A DNA stretch of 64,000 nucleotides. Source: Hydrogenimonas sp. (GTDB lineage: Bacteria > Campylobacterota > Campylobacteria > Campylobacterales > Hydrogenimonadaceae). The position numbers were made by a program, and so were the translations under genes. The notes below the pieces were generated by a model, which had not been told where the DNA came from, searched no databases, and saw only the letters and a program-made list of their open reading frames with translations. Position 1 is the stretch's first letter. The number at the start of each line of letters is the position of its first letter. This document shows positions 26,920 through 35,853 of the stretch, in pieces. The stretch is taken from the NCBI GenBank assembly GCA_015490295.1, contig WFYC01000066.1, forward strand, positions 1 through 64,000, read 5' to 3'.

Positions 26920-28470
26920 ATGAAATATATGAAAACTATCAGGCTGTCTCTTCTGGCGGCTGCCGTAACTGCATCGATAGGCTTTACGACAAATCTGCAG
27001 GCGGCATGTGAAGATAATCTTTTCAATATCAAGGCCAATCAGGGAACCAGGGCATCCGAAATCATAAATCAACTCGCTGACCAGTGCGACCTGACGCTGA
27101 TAATCAAAGATAAAGAAGCGGCAAAAAAGCTGAGAACACGCCTGAACCGCCTGTCGCTCAAAGACGCCACTCTGCCCGAAGTTCTCAACGTGGTACTCAA
27201 TGAACACAATCTCAACTACTCGCTGGAAGGGAACATATTGAAGATATCGTATCTTCTGACGAAAACTTTCCATGTCAACTACATCAGCACAGACAGAGAG
27301 AGTACAAGCAGCACCAAGGTGACGCTATCGAGCGGAGCTGCTAGACAGCAGGCAGCCACACAGAGCCGACAGGGTGTCACAACCAGCACCATGAGCGCCG
27401 GAGAGTCCGAAAGCGGTATAAATGTCACTTCGGACGATAAATTCATATTCTGGTCAGAGCTTCTGGAACAGATTAGAGATATTCTGAACAGGCCGGAAGA
27501 CACATACGAAGCGGGAGATCCAGTTGTAGACAAAGAGTCCGGTCTGGTGACAATCACAGGGACAAAGAAACAGCTCGACAGGGTGGAAGAGTACATAGAC
27601 AACCTGATGGATAGGCTTCATAAACAGGTGCTTATAGATGTTAAGATGTATACAGTCGTACTCAACAAAGGAAACGAGACGGGAATTGACTGGAGACAAT
27701 TATATAACCTGCAAAATTTCAAAATCAACGCAGAGAGCCTAACGACAAACGAAAATGTATATGAAATACAGTATCCCGGAACGATGGATGTTCCGTATAT
27801 AAAAACTTTTGGTCAGGGTACCGCTACATTTACGGACATAGCTATGACAGCACAGATCGGCACGATCGTCAAATTTCTGAAGTCACAGGGTGATGTCCAC
27901 TCCGTCTCCAATCCAAAAGTATTGACACTAAATAATCAGGCTGCAATGATAACGGTGGGCAAACAGTACTTCTATAAAATAAAAAACAGTACTACCACCA
28001 GTAATACTGGCGGAAGCACGGTTGCACAAAATGAGATCATAGATTCTGTATTTGCGGGGATCTTGCTAGATATCACCCCTGAAATCGCCGCTGACGGTAC
28101 AATAACCCTGAAAATCAATCCGTCGATAAGCGATACGATAACTCCTGTAACAAACGATAACCTGAACAGATCGATGCCGCCTGATCTCGAGCGCAGGCAG
28201 ATGGCTTCGGTCGTTACCGTAAAAGACGGTTCGCACGTAATACTCGGCGGCCTGATTACCGACAAAGTAAACAAATCGACCAACAAAGTACCTCTGCTCG
28301 GAAATATCCCTCTGCTCGGATACGCATTCAAATACGATGAGCTTACGGACGAGAAGGTGGAGCTTGTGATTATCGTAACACCGCATCTTGTTGCAGCGAA
28401 ATCATCTATGACTCTGAAGGATTTGGGATATGATCGGCTATCTGACAGCAATTTGACCAAGATGCGATGA
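26920..28470 (+). CDS. mshL: MSHA/type II-like secretin (MshL/PilQ)
   Basis: 516 residues. A signal peptide (residues 1-28) is followed by N0/N1-type domains (ASEIINQLADQCDLTLIIKDKEAAKKL) and the C-terminal secretin barrel with VSNPKVLTLNNQAAMITVG, then SDTITPV and the end motif VPLLGNIPLLGYAFKYDELTDEKVELVIIVTPHLV. It forms the gated outer-membrane pore. The start is the ATG at 26920, 6 bases after AAGGA. The MshL subtype is suggested by the neighbouring MshM-like ATPase. Confidence 0.93.
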   Translation: MKYMKTIRLSLLAAAVTASIGFTTNLQAACEDNLFNIKANQGTRASEIINQLADQCDLTLIIKDKEAAKKLRTRLNRLSLKDATLPEVLNVVLNEHNLNYSLEGNILKISYLLTKTFHVNYISTDRESTSSTKVTLSSGAARQQAATQSRQGVTTSTMSAGESESGINVTSDDKFIFWSELLEQIRDILNRPEDTYEAGDPVVDKESGLVTITGTKKQLDRVEEYIDNLMDRLHKQVLIDVKMYTVVLNKGNETGIDWRQLYNLQNFKINAESLTTNENVYEIQYPGTMDVPYIKTFGQGTATFTDIAMTAQIGTIVKFLKSQGDVHSVSNPKVLTLNNQAAMITVGKQYFYKIKNSTTTSNTGGSTVAQNEIIDSVFAGILLDITPEIAADGTITLKINPSISDTITPVTNDNLNRSMPPDLERRQMASVVTVKDGSHVILGGLITDKVNKSTNKVPLLGNIPLLGYAFKYDELTDEKVELVIIVTPHLVAAKSSMTLKDLGYDRLSDSNLTKMR

Positions 28471-29273
28471 GTAAATACAGACAGCTGCAGAATATTTTTA
28501 TAGACAGAATCGAAGTAAATCAGTATATCGGTCTCGATACCTCTATACTTTTTTACAACAAACTTCAAGAGAGCATACAAAAACCTCTCAAGATGATTCT
28601 GCTCTATGGAAAACCGGGGACAGGCAAAAGTGTCCTGATCAATAAAATATACCACGATACAAAAGATAAAAGAAACGTTTTTCTAATATCTACACCTATA
28701 CAGCAGGAAGAGGAGTTCATAAAAAAGCTTTACACCTTTCTGCTTCCCGAATCCACGTTGCCGGAAGACCTTACCTACAATAAATTCATCGATATATGTA
28801 ATGCACTCAAAGAGAAAAAACATATTACCGTTTTACTTGATGAAGCTCAGCTCTATTCATCATCAATGATGGAAAAAATAAGGCTGATATCAGACACCAG
28901 AACCATCAAATTTGTTGTTTCTCTCCATAAAACGGAAAAAGAGGACCTTATTGCAAAAGAGCATTTCCAATCGAGGATCTGGGAGACCATAGAGTTGAAA
29001 AACGGAACGATTCACGATACCAACATGTATGTACAGAAAAAACTGATTCAGCAGAACTATTTCGAGATCGCAAATATGTTTCGTAAAAACAATATCAGAT
29101 TGATCCATAAATTTACAAAAGGAAACTACAGAGAGATAAACAAACTCATGTTTACACTATTTGAGATCTACGACTACTACGAGACCAACAAACCCTCCAA
29201 AATAGCCGGCTCCAATATAAAGAACAAATATCTTGAGATGTCGGCACTGAAGTTGGGATATATCAATGCTTGA
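28467..29273 (+). CDS. mshM: MshM/ExeA-like AAA ATPase
   Basis: 268 residues. Walker A GKPGTGKS is at 48-55 and Walker B is VLLDEAQL, then a sensor region (KFVVSLHKTEKEDL, FQSRIWE). In this family the ATPase works with a membrane partner to place the secretin in or through the peptidoglycan. It starts in the secretin stop (ATGA overlap) and overlaps the TPR protein by 8 bases. No peptidoglycan-binding domain is seen here. Confidence 0.85.
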   Translation: MSKYRQLQNIFIDRIEVNQYIGLDTSILFYNKLQESIQKPLKMILLYGKPGTGKSVLINKIYHDTKDKRNVFLISTPIQQEEEFIKKLYTFLLPESTLPEDLTYNKFIDICNALKEKKHITVLLDEAQLYSSSMMEKIRLISDTRTIKFVVSLHKTEKEDLIAKEHFQSRIWETIELKNGTIHDTNMYVQKKLIQQNYFEIANMFRKNNIRLIHKFTKGNYREINKLMFTLFEIYDYYETNKPSKIAGSNIKNKYLEMSALKLGYINA

Positions 29274-30171
29274 GATAGACAAACTCGAAAGAGAGTGGCT
29301 CAGATACAGGCTAAAACGTATTAAACCGTGGATTTTTTTGTCGATTACGCTTCTTCTAACAGTGGCAACCGCCGTATGGGTAACTAAAAGCGGTTACAAT
29401 TCGACTCTCAAAGGCGGCGGCAACGAAAAGGTGAAGATAGCGGTTCAAACTGCCGCTACGGCAACGGACGCCTCTTCAAACGTCGAATCGGTCTCTGCCA
29501 CCGTTGAAAAAGAGAGTGTAACGAAGAGTGAAAAGGTAGTTGAAAGAAAACCGAAAGAGGCGGTTTCGCAAACAGCACCTCAGGAAAAAGAGACAACAAA
29601 AGAGCAAATGCGCTCCGCCGAAGCCGGGGAGCCAGGCGTGATTCTTAACCCAGATACCGGTTTCATGGAGTCTCTTTCGGCTCCTAAAAAAGAGAGACGT
29701 CCCCAAAAAGTGTATAGAGCCGTAGAGACTGCAAGAGAGGAAACCGTCTCCTCTTCGACGATAGATAGACCGAAGAGCTCCACTGTTGAAAAAAGCGCCG
29801 ATACCGAAACGGAAGTTAAGAAGAAGAACTCTGAAAATACCGGTGGTTCAGGTTTGCAAATTCTCTCTACCAAAACGAACAATACTCTTCAACTTCTGAT
29901 CAAACGATTCAACCGGAACAATGATCCGAAGCTTGCTTCCTATATCGCGCAGAGCTACTACAAAAAAGGTGATTACAAAGAGGCTGTAAAATGGAGCGTG
30001 GCAGCAAATTCACTCGATCCGTCCGGCGAAGAGAGCTGGCTCATATTCGCCCGTGCAAAAGTGAAACTGGGAAAGAGGGATGAGGCCGTCAAAGCCTTGA
30101 GAGTCTATCTGAATCAGTATAGCTCCAGAAAAGTGAGATCATACCTAAGAAGGTTGGAGTCAAAAGAATGA
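29266..30171 (+). CDS. MshN-like membrane-anchored TPR protein
   Basis: 301 residues. The cytoplasmic start is followed by a membrane helix at about 22-40 (PWIFLSITLLLTVATAVWV), a long low-complexity Ser/Thr/Glu/Lys linker (60-200) and C-terminal TPR repeats (NDPKLASYIAQSYYKKGDYKEAVKWSVAANSLDP, then AKVKLGKRDEAVKALRVYL). This is the MshN arrangement. The likely job is scaffolding between the ATPase and the secretin. Confidence 0.75.
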   Translation: MLEIDKLEREWLRYRLKRIKPWIFLSITLLLTVATAVWVTKSGYNSTLKGGGNEKVKIAVQTAATATDASSNVESVSATVEKESVTKSEKVVERKPKEAVSQTAPQEKETTKEQMRSAEAGEPGVILNPDTGFMESLSAPKKERRPQKVYRAVETAREETVSSSTIDRPKSSTVEKSADTETEVKKKNSENTGGSGLQILSTKTNNTLQLLIKRFNRNNDPKLASYIAQSYYKKGDYKEAVKWSVAANSLDPSGEESWLIFARAKVKLGKRDEAVKALRVYLNQYSSRKVRSYLRRLESKE

Positions 30172-30716
30172 AAAAAGCTCTTCTTGTGAGTGCGCTCCTG
30201 CTCTCGTCACTCACCTCTGCGGATATAGAGAGCCTCTATAAGTTGTACCAGAGCAAGAAGTATAAGCAGGCATGTCAGCTCGGTCTGAGAATGTTCAAGG
30301 AGCAAAAAAAGGATTCCAGGTTCCTGATGCTCTATGGGCTTTCATGTCTCAACGCCGACTATATTGACCGTCTGGCCGTTCCCATGACCGCTCTTCGATA
30401 CTCGAAGACCGAACGTGCAAATGCGAGCTATTTCGCTACGATACTTCTGCAAAAGAAGCTTCTGTACCACTCTCTTTTGGATGGTATCGATATATCTAAC
30501 CTAAAACTTCCAAAAACCGATTATATACTCTCTAAGGTTTTCGATCTCTATACAAAAAAAGAGTATAAGAAGGTCGATGACAAATACTATTTCATACCGA
30601 AAAAGGGTGCCGGTTTGATGTATGTTCTTTATCTGGAAGGAACAGGGAGAGTCACCAAGATGACTATTGAAGAGAGACTGGATGACCATATTATCAAGAT
30701 ACACAGGTATTGGTAG
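30168..30716 (+). CDS. Exported TPR-like hypothetical protein of the pilus-type operon
   Basis: 182 residues with an N-terminal signal peptide (LLVSALLLSSLTSA) and a TPR-like stretch (ESLYKLYQSKKYKQACQLGLRMFKEQKKDSRFLMLYGLSCLNADY). I recognise no family for the C-terminal half. It starts in the stop of the MshN-like gene (ATGA) and ends directly before gspE, so it belongs to the operon and probably to the apparatus. Confidence 0.7.
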   Translation: MKKALLVSALLLSSLTSADIESLYKLYQSKKYKQACQLGLRMFKEQKKDSRFLMLYGLSCLNADYIDRLAVPMTALRYSKTERANASYFATILLQKKLLYHSLLDGIDISNLKLPKTDYILSKVFDLYTKKEYKKVDDKYYFIPKKGAGLMYVLYLEGTGRVTKMTIEERLDDHIIKIHRYW

Positions 30717-32459
30717 ATGAGCAGAATCATTGAGCTTTTGATGCATAGCGGACTTGTAACGAAAGAGCAGATAGCCGACCTGCTCAAAAACAAGAAAGAG
30801 AAAAAGATAACGATCAAGACCCTGTTGGAGCATCAGGTCGTAAAGCCTGAGCAAGTTTACAAACTCATAGCCGACGAAGTGAGAAAAGGGAACCTCTCTC
30901 TTGAGATGCTCGAAAAAGAGAGCGGTTCGATAAATATAAACAAAGTTCTGATGCATCTGGCAAAACTGATGAATATGGATTACGTCAACCTTGACGAGGT
31001 AGATATAGATCTGCGCCTTGTCGGCAAGCTGCCTATGCAGAAACTGGAGAAGATAGGCGTTCTACCTATCAGGGAGAGCGATCTAAGCGTCACTGTCGCA
31101 TTCAAAGATCCGTTCGATTTCAGTGCCCAGGAAGCCATACAGCGTCTCTTCCCGAAAAAACCGGTCAATCCCGCCATCGCCAGGCCTTCACAGATAGATT
31201 ATCACTTAAACCGCCTTGAGATGTCGGAGAGTATCAAAGGGCTCATAAACGAGATAAGACAGGAGATCTCCGAGAGCGCTTCCGCAACCGAAGCGAGTGA
31301 ATCATCCGCAATCTTGAAGCTTATCGAAGTGATCCTGAAATCGGCTATCATAGCGAGAGCCAGCGATATTCATATCGAGCCCACAGAGAACAGCTGTATT
31401 GTCAGAAGCCGTATAGACGGTATGCTTGCCGAGAGTTTCCGCTTCGACAAAGACATATATCCGCCGCTCTCTTCCAGGCTGAAACTTCTGTCTAATCTGG
31501 ATATCGCCGAGCGCAGAAAACCGCAGGACGGTCGCTTCTCCGCCACTATCGTAAATCGTGAGTTCGACTTCAGGGTATCTACCCTTCCGATCATGAACGG
31601 CGAATCGATCGTAATGAGGATTCTCGACAAATCGAAAGTGATGATCCGTCTTGAAGATGCCGGAATGAGCCAGCACAACTTCAACATATTCAATGAAGCG
31701 CTCAAGGTTCCCTACGGCATAGTTCTGGTCACAGGACCAACGGGAAGCGGTAAGACAACTACGCTCTACGGAGCACTCAACAACCTAAAAAGTGTGGACA
31801 GAAAGCTCATAACGGTCGAAGACCCTGTGGAGTACCAGATGAACCTGGTTCAGCAGGTGCAGGTGAATTCGAAAGTCGGACTAACTTTCGCCAGTGCGCT
31901 GCGCTCGATTTTGAGGCAGGACCCCGATATCATCATGATCGGTGAGATCAGAGACCAGGAGACTCTGAGAATCGCCATTCAAGCTGCACTGACCGGTCAC
32001 CTGGTTCTCTCCACCCTACACACAAACGACTCGATAAGTGCGATCAACAGAATGGCGGACATGGGGATAGAGCCCTATCTGATAAGCGGCTCTCTAATAG
32101 CAATCGAGGCACAGCGTCTCGTTAGAAAGATATGTCCGAACTGTAAAAAAAGCGTAGAAATTCCCGATCATGTTATCAATGAACTCCAGGAGTTCCTACC
32201 TGAGAAGTACCAGTTTTTCAAAGGAAGCGGCTGCAAGGAGTGTCAGGGGACCGGATATATAGGGCGGGAGATGATCAGTGAGGTTCTACGGGTGGACGAT
32301 ACACTGACCAGCATGATCGCACGTGAAGCATCTAAAGCCGAATTGACGCAGGAGGCGTTGAAACAGGGATTCGTCTCTATGATTCAAGACGGTGTGAACA
32401 AGGCGGTCGAAGGTAAAACGACAATAGATGAAGTACTAAGAGTTGCGAGGTTATCATGA
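30717..32459 (+). CDS. GspE/PilB/MshE-type assembly ATPase
   Basis: 580 residues. An N-terminal MshEN/GspE N-domain precedes the motor: Walker A GPTGSGKT (340-347), Asp box, Walker B (DPDIIMIGEIRD) and His box (TGHLVLSTLHTNDS). A tetracysteine zinc motif is present at C473, C476, C506 and C509. It powers pilin or pseudopilin extrusion from the cytosolic face. It overlaps gspF by 4 bases. Confidence 0.95.
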   Translation: MSRIIELLMHSGLVTKEQIADLLKNKKEKKITIKTLLEHQVVKPEQVYKLIADEVRKGNLSLEMLEKESGSININKVLMHLAKLMNMDYVNLDEVDIDLRLVGKLPMQKLEKIGVLPIRESDLSVTVAFKDPFDFSAQEAIQRLFPKKPVNPAIARPSQIDYHLNRLEMSESIKGLINEIRQEISESASATEASESSAILKLIEVILKSAIIARASDIHIEPTENSCIVRSRIDGMLAESFRFDKDIYPPLSSRLKLLSNLDIAERRKPQDGRFSATIVNREFDFRVSTLPIMNGESIVMRILDKSKVMIRLEDAGMSQHNFNIFNEALKVPYGIVLVTGPTGSGKTTTLYGALNNLKSVDRKLITVEDPVEYQMNLVQQVQVNSKVGLTFASALRSILRQDPDIIMIGEIRDQETLRIAIQAALTGHLVLSTLHTNDSISAINRMADMGIEPYLISGSLIAIEAQRLVRKICPNCKKSVEIPDHVINELQEFLPEKYQFFKGSGCKECQGTGYIGREMISEVLRVDDTLTSMIAREASKAELTQEALKQGFVSMIQDGVNKAVEGKTTIDEVLRVARLS

Positions 32460-33700
32460 AATATTATCAAGTCACTATGCTGGTCCGCGGAAACCGCCGA
32501 AACATTGTGCTCAAAGCAAAAGACAGAGCGGACGCCATCAACAAAATCAAGAAGGATTACCAGGGTACGATGCTCAGGATCAAGGAGGTTTCGGCCCCTA
32601 TCGATGCAACGATCAAAGAGTTCTTTTCGCAGTTCAGCTCTACTGTCGCCAACAAAAAAGTGCAACCCAAAAACCTCATCGCGGCCATAAGACAGCTCGC
32701 GGTAATGACAAACGCCGGAATCTCGGTGCACGATGCACTCAACGAGATTGCAAATGCGACCAACGACGCCAAGCTTAAAACGATATTGACGCAGGCATCT
32801 GAGAGCATAAACTCCGGATTGAGTCTTTCGGACACCTTCAAGCGCTACAGATACGATGTCGGCGGAATCACCCTCGCCATGATAGAGCTTGGCGAACAGA
32901 CAGGAAACATGGCCGACGCTCTCTCCGCCCTGGCCGATATCCTCGAAGAGATTCAGGAGAACGTCCAGAAGTTTAAAAAAGCGATGCGCTACCCGATGAT
33001 CACACTGGGAGCCATGGCGATAGCATTTACCATTCTGATTATGGTGGTCGTACCGAAATTCAAAGCAATTTTCGAAAAGTTCAATGCAGACCTCCCGCTT
33101 CCAACAAAGATACTACTCGGTATAGAGAGTGTACTGAGCAACTACGGCCTGCTTGTACTCGGCGGTCTTATCCTCATAATCGTTCTGGTTCTCTACCTAT
33201 ACAGGAACAACGAAGAGTTCAAATACAAGGCCGACAAACTGATGTTAAAGACCTACCTGATCAAAGATATCATATTTTTCGCCACGCTCAACCGCTTCTC
33301 CATCGTCTTTACCGAGCTTGTCCATGCGGGTATTCCTATCGCCGATGCACTCGACACCGCCACGGGTATGATCGACAATGCGGTGATGAAAGAGAAACTC
33401 GAATCGGTAAAAGTCGCAGTATCCAGGGGTGTGACCCTGACGGAGGCCTTCAGGGATACCGGAGTTTTCGAAAATATGATCATCCAGATGATCGCCGCCG
33501 GAGAAAGCAGCGGTCAGCTCGACAATATGATGCGGAAAGTTACCGATTACTACAGAATGCGGTTCAACTATATTCTCGACAATATGTCATCCTACATAGA
33601 GCCTATAATGCTCGCGATAATCGCGGGACTGGTGCTTCTGCTCGCCCTTGGAATCTTCCTTCCGATGTGGGATATGGCCCGCGCCGTCAAGGGGCACTAA
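32456..33700 (+). CDS. GspF/PilC/MshG-type platform protein
   Basis: 414 residues with two repeats of the T2SSF domain, each a cytoplasmic four-helix bundle (AIRQLAVMTNAGISVHDALNEI and NRFSIVFTELVHAGIPIADALD) and membrane helices at about 185-205, 235-255 and a C-terminal one (PIMLAIIAGLVLLLALGIFLPMW). It is the polytopic inner-membrane platform on which GspE turns. It is last in the operon, and its end overlaps the convergent helicase by 14 bases. Confidence 0.95.
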   Translation: MKYYQVTMLVRGNRRNIVLKAKDRADAINKIKKDYQGTMLRIKEVSAPIDATIKEFFSQFSSTVANKKVQPKNLIAAIRQLAVMTNAGISVHDALNEIANATNDAKLKTILTQASESINSGLSLSDTFKRYRYDVGGITLAMIELGEQTGNMADALSALADILEEIQENVQKFKKAMRYPMITLGAMAIAFTILIMVVVPKFKAIFEKFNADLPLPTKILLGIESVLSNYGLLVLGGLILIIVLVLYLYRNNEEFKYKADKLMLKTYLIKDIIFFATLNRFSIVFTELVHAGIPIADALDTATGMIDNAVMKEKLESVKVAVSRGVTLTEAFRDTGVFENMIIQMIAAGESSGQLDNMMRKVTDYYRMRFNYILDNMSSYIEPIMLAIIAGLVLLLALGIFLPMWDMARAVKGH

Positions 33701-35750
33701 GAGCTTTGAGCTTCTCGTAGGTCCGGTCCTTTTTCAAGAGACCGGCCTCGTAGAGAAATTGTGACGGGAAAAAAGTGATATCCTTGAAGCTGTCATATTT
33801 GGCGAACGAGAGGTAGAGCAGATCACGTGCACGTGTAAGTGCGACGTAAAACAGCCTGCGCTCTTCTTCTATGCTCCCCCCCTGCCCCGCAAGCTTTCTG
33901 TTCGGAAATCTGCCGTCCATAAGGTCTATTACGTAGACCTCGTCGAATTCGAGCCCTTTACTCGCATGTACCGTCAGCAGATTGACCCCTTCGCCTTCGT
34001 TCAACTCCCTGCCGCCCAGAACCATAGCGTTTATGAACTTTTCGTTACTACCGTATGTCTGTGCAAGGCGCACCAGCAAAAGACCTTTGCGCTTTATCCT
34101 TTCAATGGCATCGGCTTTTTTCGCTCCGTCGACCTCACCGTTTTTCAAAGTGGCACGGCGTTCGGCAAGCTGGTTTATTATAGAGCCGTAAACATCGGAA
34201 GATAGTATATGGCGCATAATCGATTGAGGCTGTTTCAGACTCTTTAGTCTCTTCATCAACCTGTAGAAGTCGTAAAGGAACCTTACACCGTCACTGTTTA
34301 GAGCCGGGTGCTTCAATATCGGATGTGCCATAAAGTTTTCATCCAGTCCCAGGTGCGAAAATCTCGAGACCGATCCTATCTGCATAGGGTGGTCGAAAAG
34401 ACCGAGCTGGTAGTTTGTATTTCGGGCTTTGAAAGGATTGGTCATCGGTTTCGGGTTGAAAAGCCCGGCCGTCATGCACCCCTCGCCAAGAGTCGTCAGC
34501 CCCTCGAAAAGCTCCTTGGCGGTAGCGCTTCCAACCCCTCTGGCATACTCGAAAATATGTATGAACGCCATCATATCCTTAGGATTCAGAACGAGCGTTG
34601 CGAAGTCGAGCGCCGCTTTGACCTCTTTGGCATCGAAAAAACTGCGTCCTCCTTTACGGCGGCAGGCTATCCCCTCCTCTTTCAGCATAGCCTCTATGCC
34701 ATCGGCCGAGGCGTTGTTTCTGAATATTACGGCTATCTCATGGTGCGGTGTCGTGGAGCGCCTGATAGATTGGGCTATCGTCTCGTACTGTTGCATGAGA
34801 TTGTCGAATATCAAAAGCTTCGGCATTGTCGCCGAAGCCCCTTTGCGGACCACCTCGAGCTGTTTAGGATATATCCGCTCGTTGTACTCTATCACCCTGT
34901 TGGCCAGCTCCAGTATCGGTGCCGTGGAGCGGTAGTTTTTTGTAAGCGTAAAGACCCTCGCATCGTCGAACTTCTTGGTGAAAGAGCCTATGATATGTAT
35001 ATTGGCACCGTTGAAAGCATAGATACTCTGGTCATAGTCCCCGACACAAAAGAGCGACGGTGCGTCCATCGCATCGATCAAAGAGCCCTGAAGTTCATTG
35101 GTATCCTGATATTCGTCTATCAATATCTCTTTGAAAGCAAGCGGTTTCCGCTTTACCGATTCGCGCATCATTATCAGAAGATCGTTGAAGTCTACGAAGC
35201 CGAACTCCTCCTTGCTTCTTTTGAACTCATCTATTATGTCGAGATATATATCTATTAAAGGCTCGTGGCCCTGATGTCTTTGCAGAAGCCACTCTCCAAA
35301 CGGCTCTTTGGAGGCATTTTGGTACAGCGAATATAGATCATATAGAAAGTTCGGCGCAAAAGGCTCTGTTTCGGTGCTTATATGGTGAAAACGGCGTTTT
35401 TCATAGATGCTTCGAAAGAGTGTTTTGAGCTCGAATGGCTGCTTCAGGTTTATATCTCTTTCTCTTTTTAGATGACGGTAGCTTACCGCATGAAAAGTCC
35501 CGGCCTCGATTTTGGCGGCCACTTCACGGCTGAAATAACCAGCCACCCTATCCACCATCTCCGCCGCCGCTTTATTCGTGAACGTCAAAAGCAGAATATC
35601 CTGAGGCTCGACTCCCCTTGAGATCAGATAGCCGATACGGCCGACGATGGTAGAGGTTTTTCCCGTTCCGGCAGAGGCTATGACAAGGTTGTGGCCGAAT
35701 GGGGCCGTTGCGGCTTCGAGCTGCTCTTCGTTCAGGCGTGATAGAGGCAT
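33687..35750 (-). CDS. UvrD/Rep-family superfamily 1 DNA helicase
   Basis: 687 residues. Motif I is ASAGTGKT (25-32) after the Q-motif (LNEEQLEAA); motif II is IDEYQDTN, motif III is GDYDQSIYAFNGA, motif IV contains LTKNYRS, motif V is LLTVHASKGLEFDEVYVI and motif VI is ALTRARDLLYLS. It is a 3'-5' DNA translocase for repair or replication restart. Whether it is the UvrD or Rep orthologue is not settled by sequence alone. Confidence 0.93.
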   Translation of the reverse strand: MPLSRLNEEQLEAATAPFGHNLVIASAGTGKTSTIVGRIGYLISRGVEPQDILLLTFTNKAAAEMVDRVAGYFSREVAAKIEAGTFHAVSYRHLKRERDINLKQPFELKTLFRSIYEKRRFHHISTETEPFAPNFLYDLYSLYQNASKEPFGEWLLQRHQGHEPLIDIYLDIIDEFKRSKEEFGFVDFNDLLIMMRESVKRKPLAFKEILIDEYQDTNELQGSLIDAMDAPSLFCVGDYDQSIYAFNGANIHIIGSFTKKFDDARVFTLTKNYRSTAPILELANRVIEYNERIYPKQLEVVRKGASATMPKLLIFDNLMQQYETIAQSIRRSTTPHHEIAVIFRNNASADGIEAMLKEEGIACRRKGGRSFFDAKEVKAALDFATLVLNPKDMMAFIHIFEYARGVGSATAKELFEGLTTLGEGCMTAGLFNPKPMTNPFKARNTNYQLGLFDHPMQIGSVSRFSHLGLDENFMAHPILKHPALNSDGVRFLYDFYRLMKRLKSLKQPQSIMRHILSSDVYGSIINQLAERRATLKNGEVDGAKKADAIERIKRKGLLLVRLAQTYGSNEKFINAMVLGGRELNEGEGVNLLTVHASKGLEFDEVYVIDLMDGRFPNRKLAGQGGSIEEERRLFYVALTRARDLLYLSFAKYDSFKDITFFPSQFLYEAGLLKKDRTYEKLKALSAP

Positions 35751-35834
35751 ATGTCGGGGTTTGACTCCATTTTATCGCAGAGCTTACGGAGCTGTAGTTT
35801 CCACAAGCCTTTTGCAGGTTTTGAATCGGGCGAA

Positions 35835-35840
35835 ATTATA
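35835..35840 (-). promoter_or_regulatory. Sigma-70 -10 box for the UvrD-like helicase
   Basis: On the minus strand CATGGTATAATTTCG has a perfect TATAAT 85 bases before the helicase start, in the 103-base gap after the Suv3-like gene. Confidence 0.5.
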
Positions 35841-35853
35841 CCATGTATGAGTA

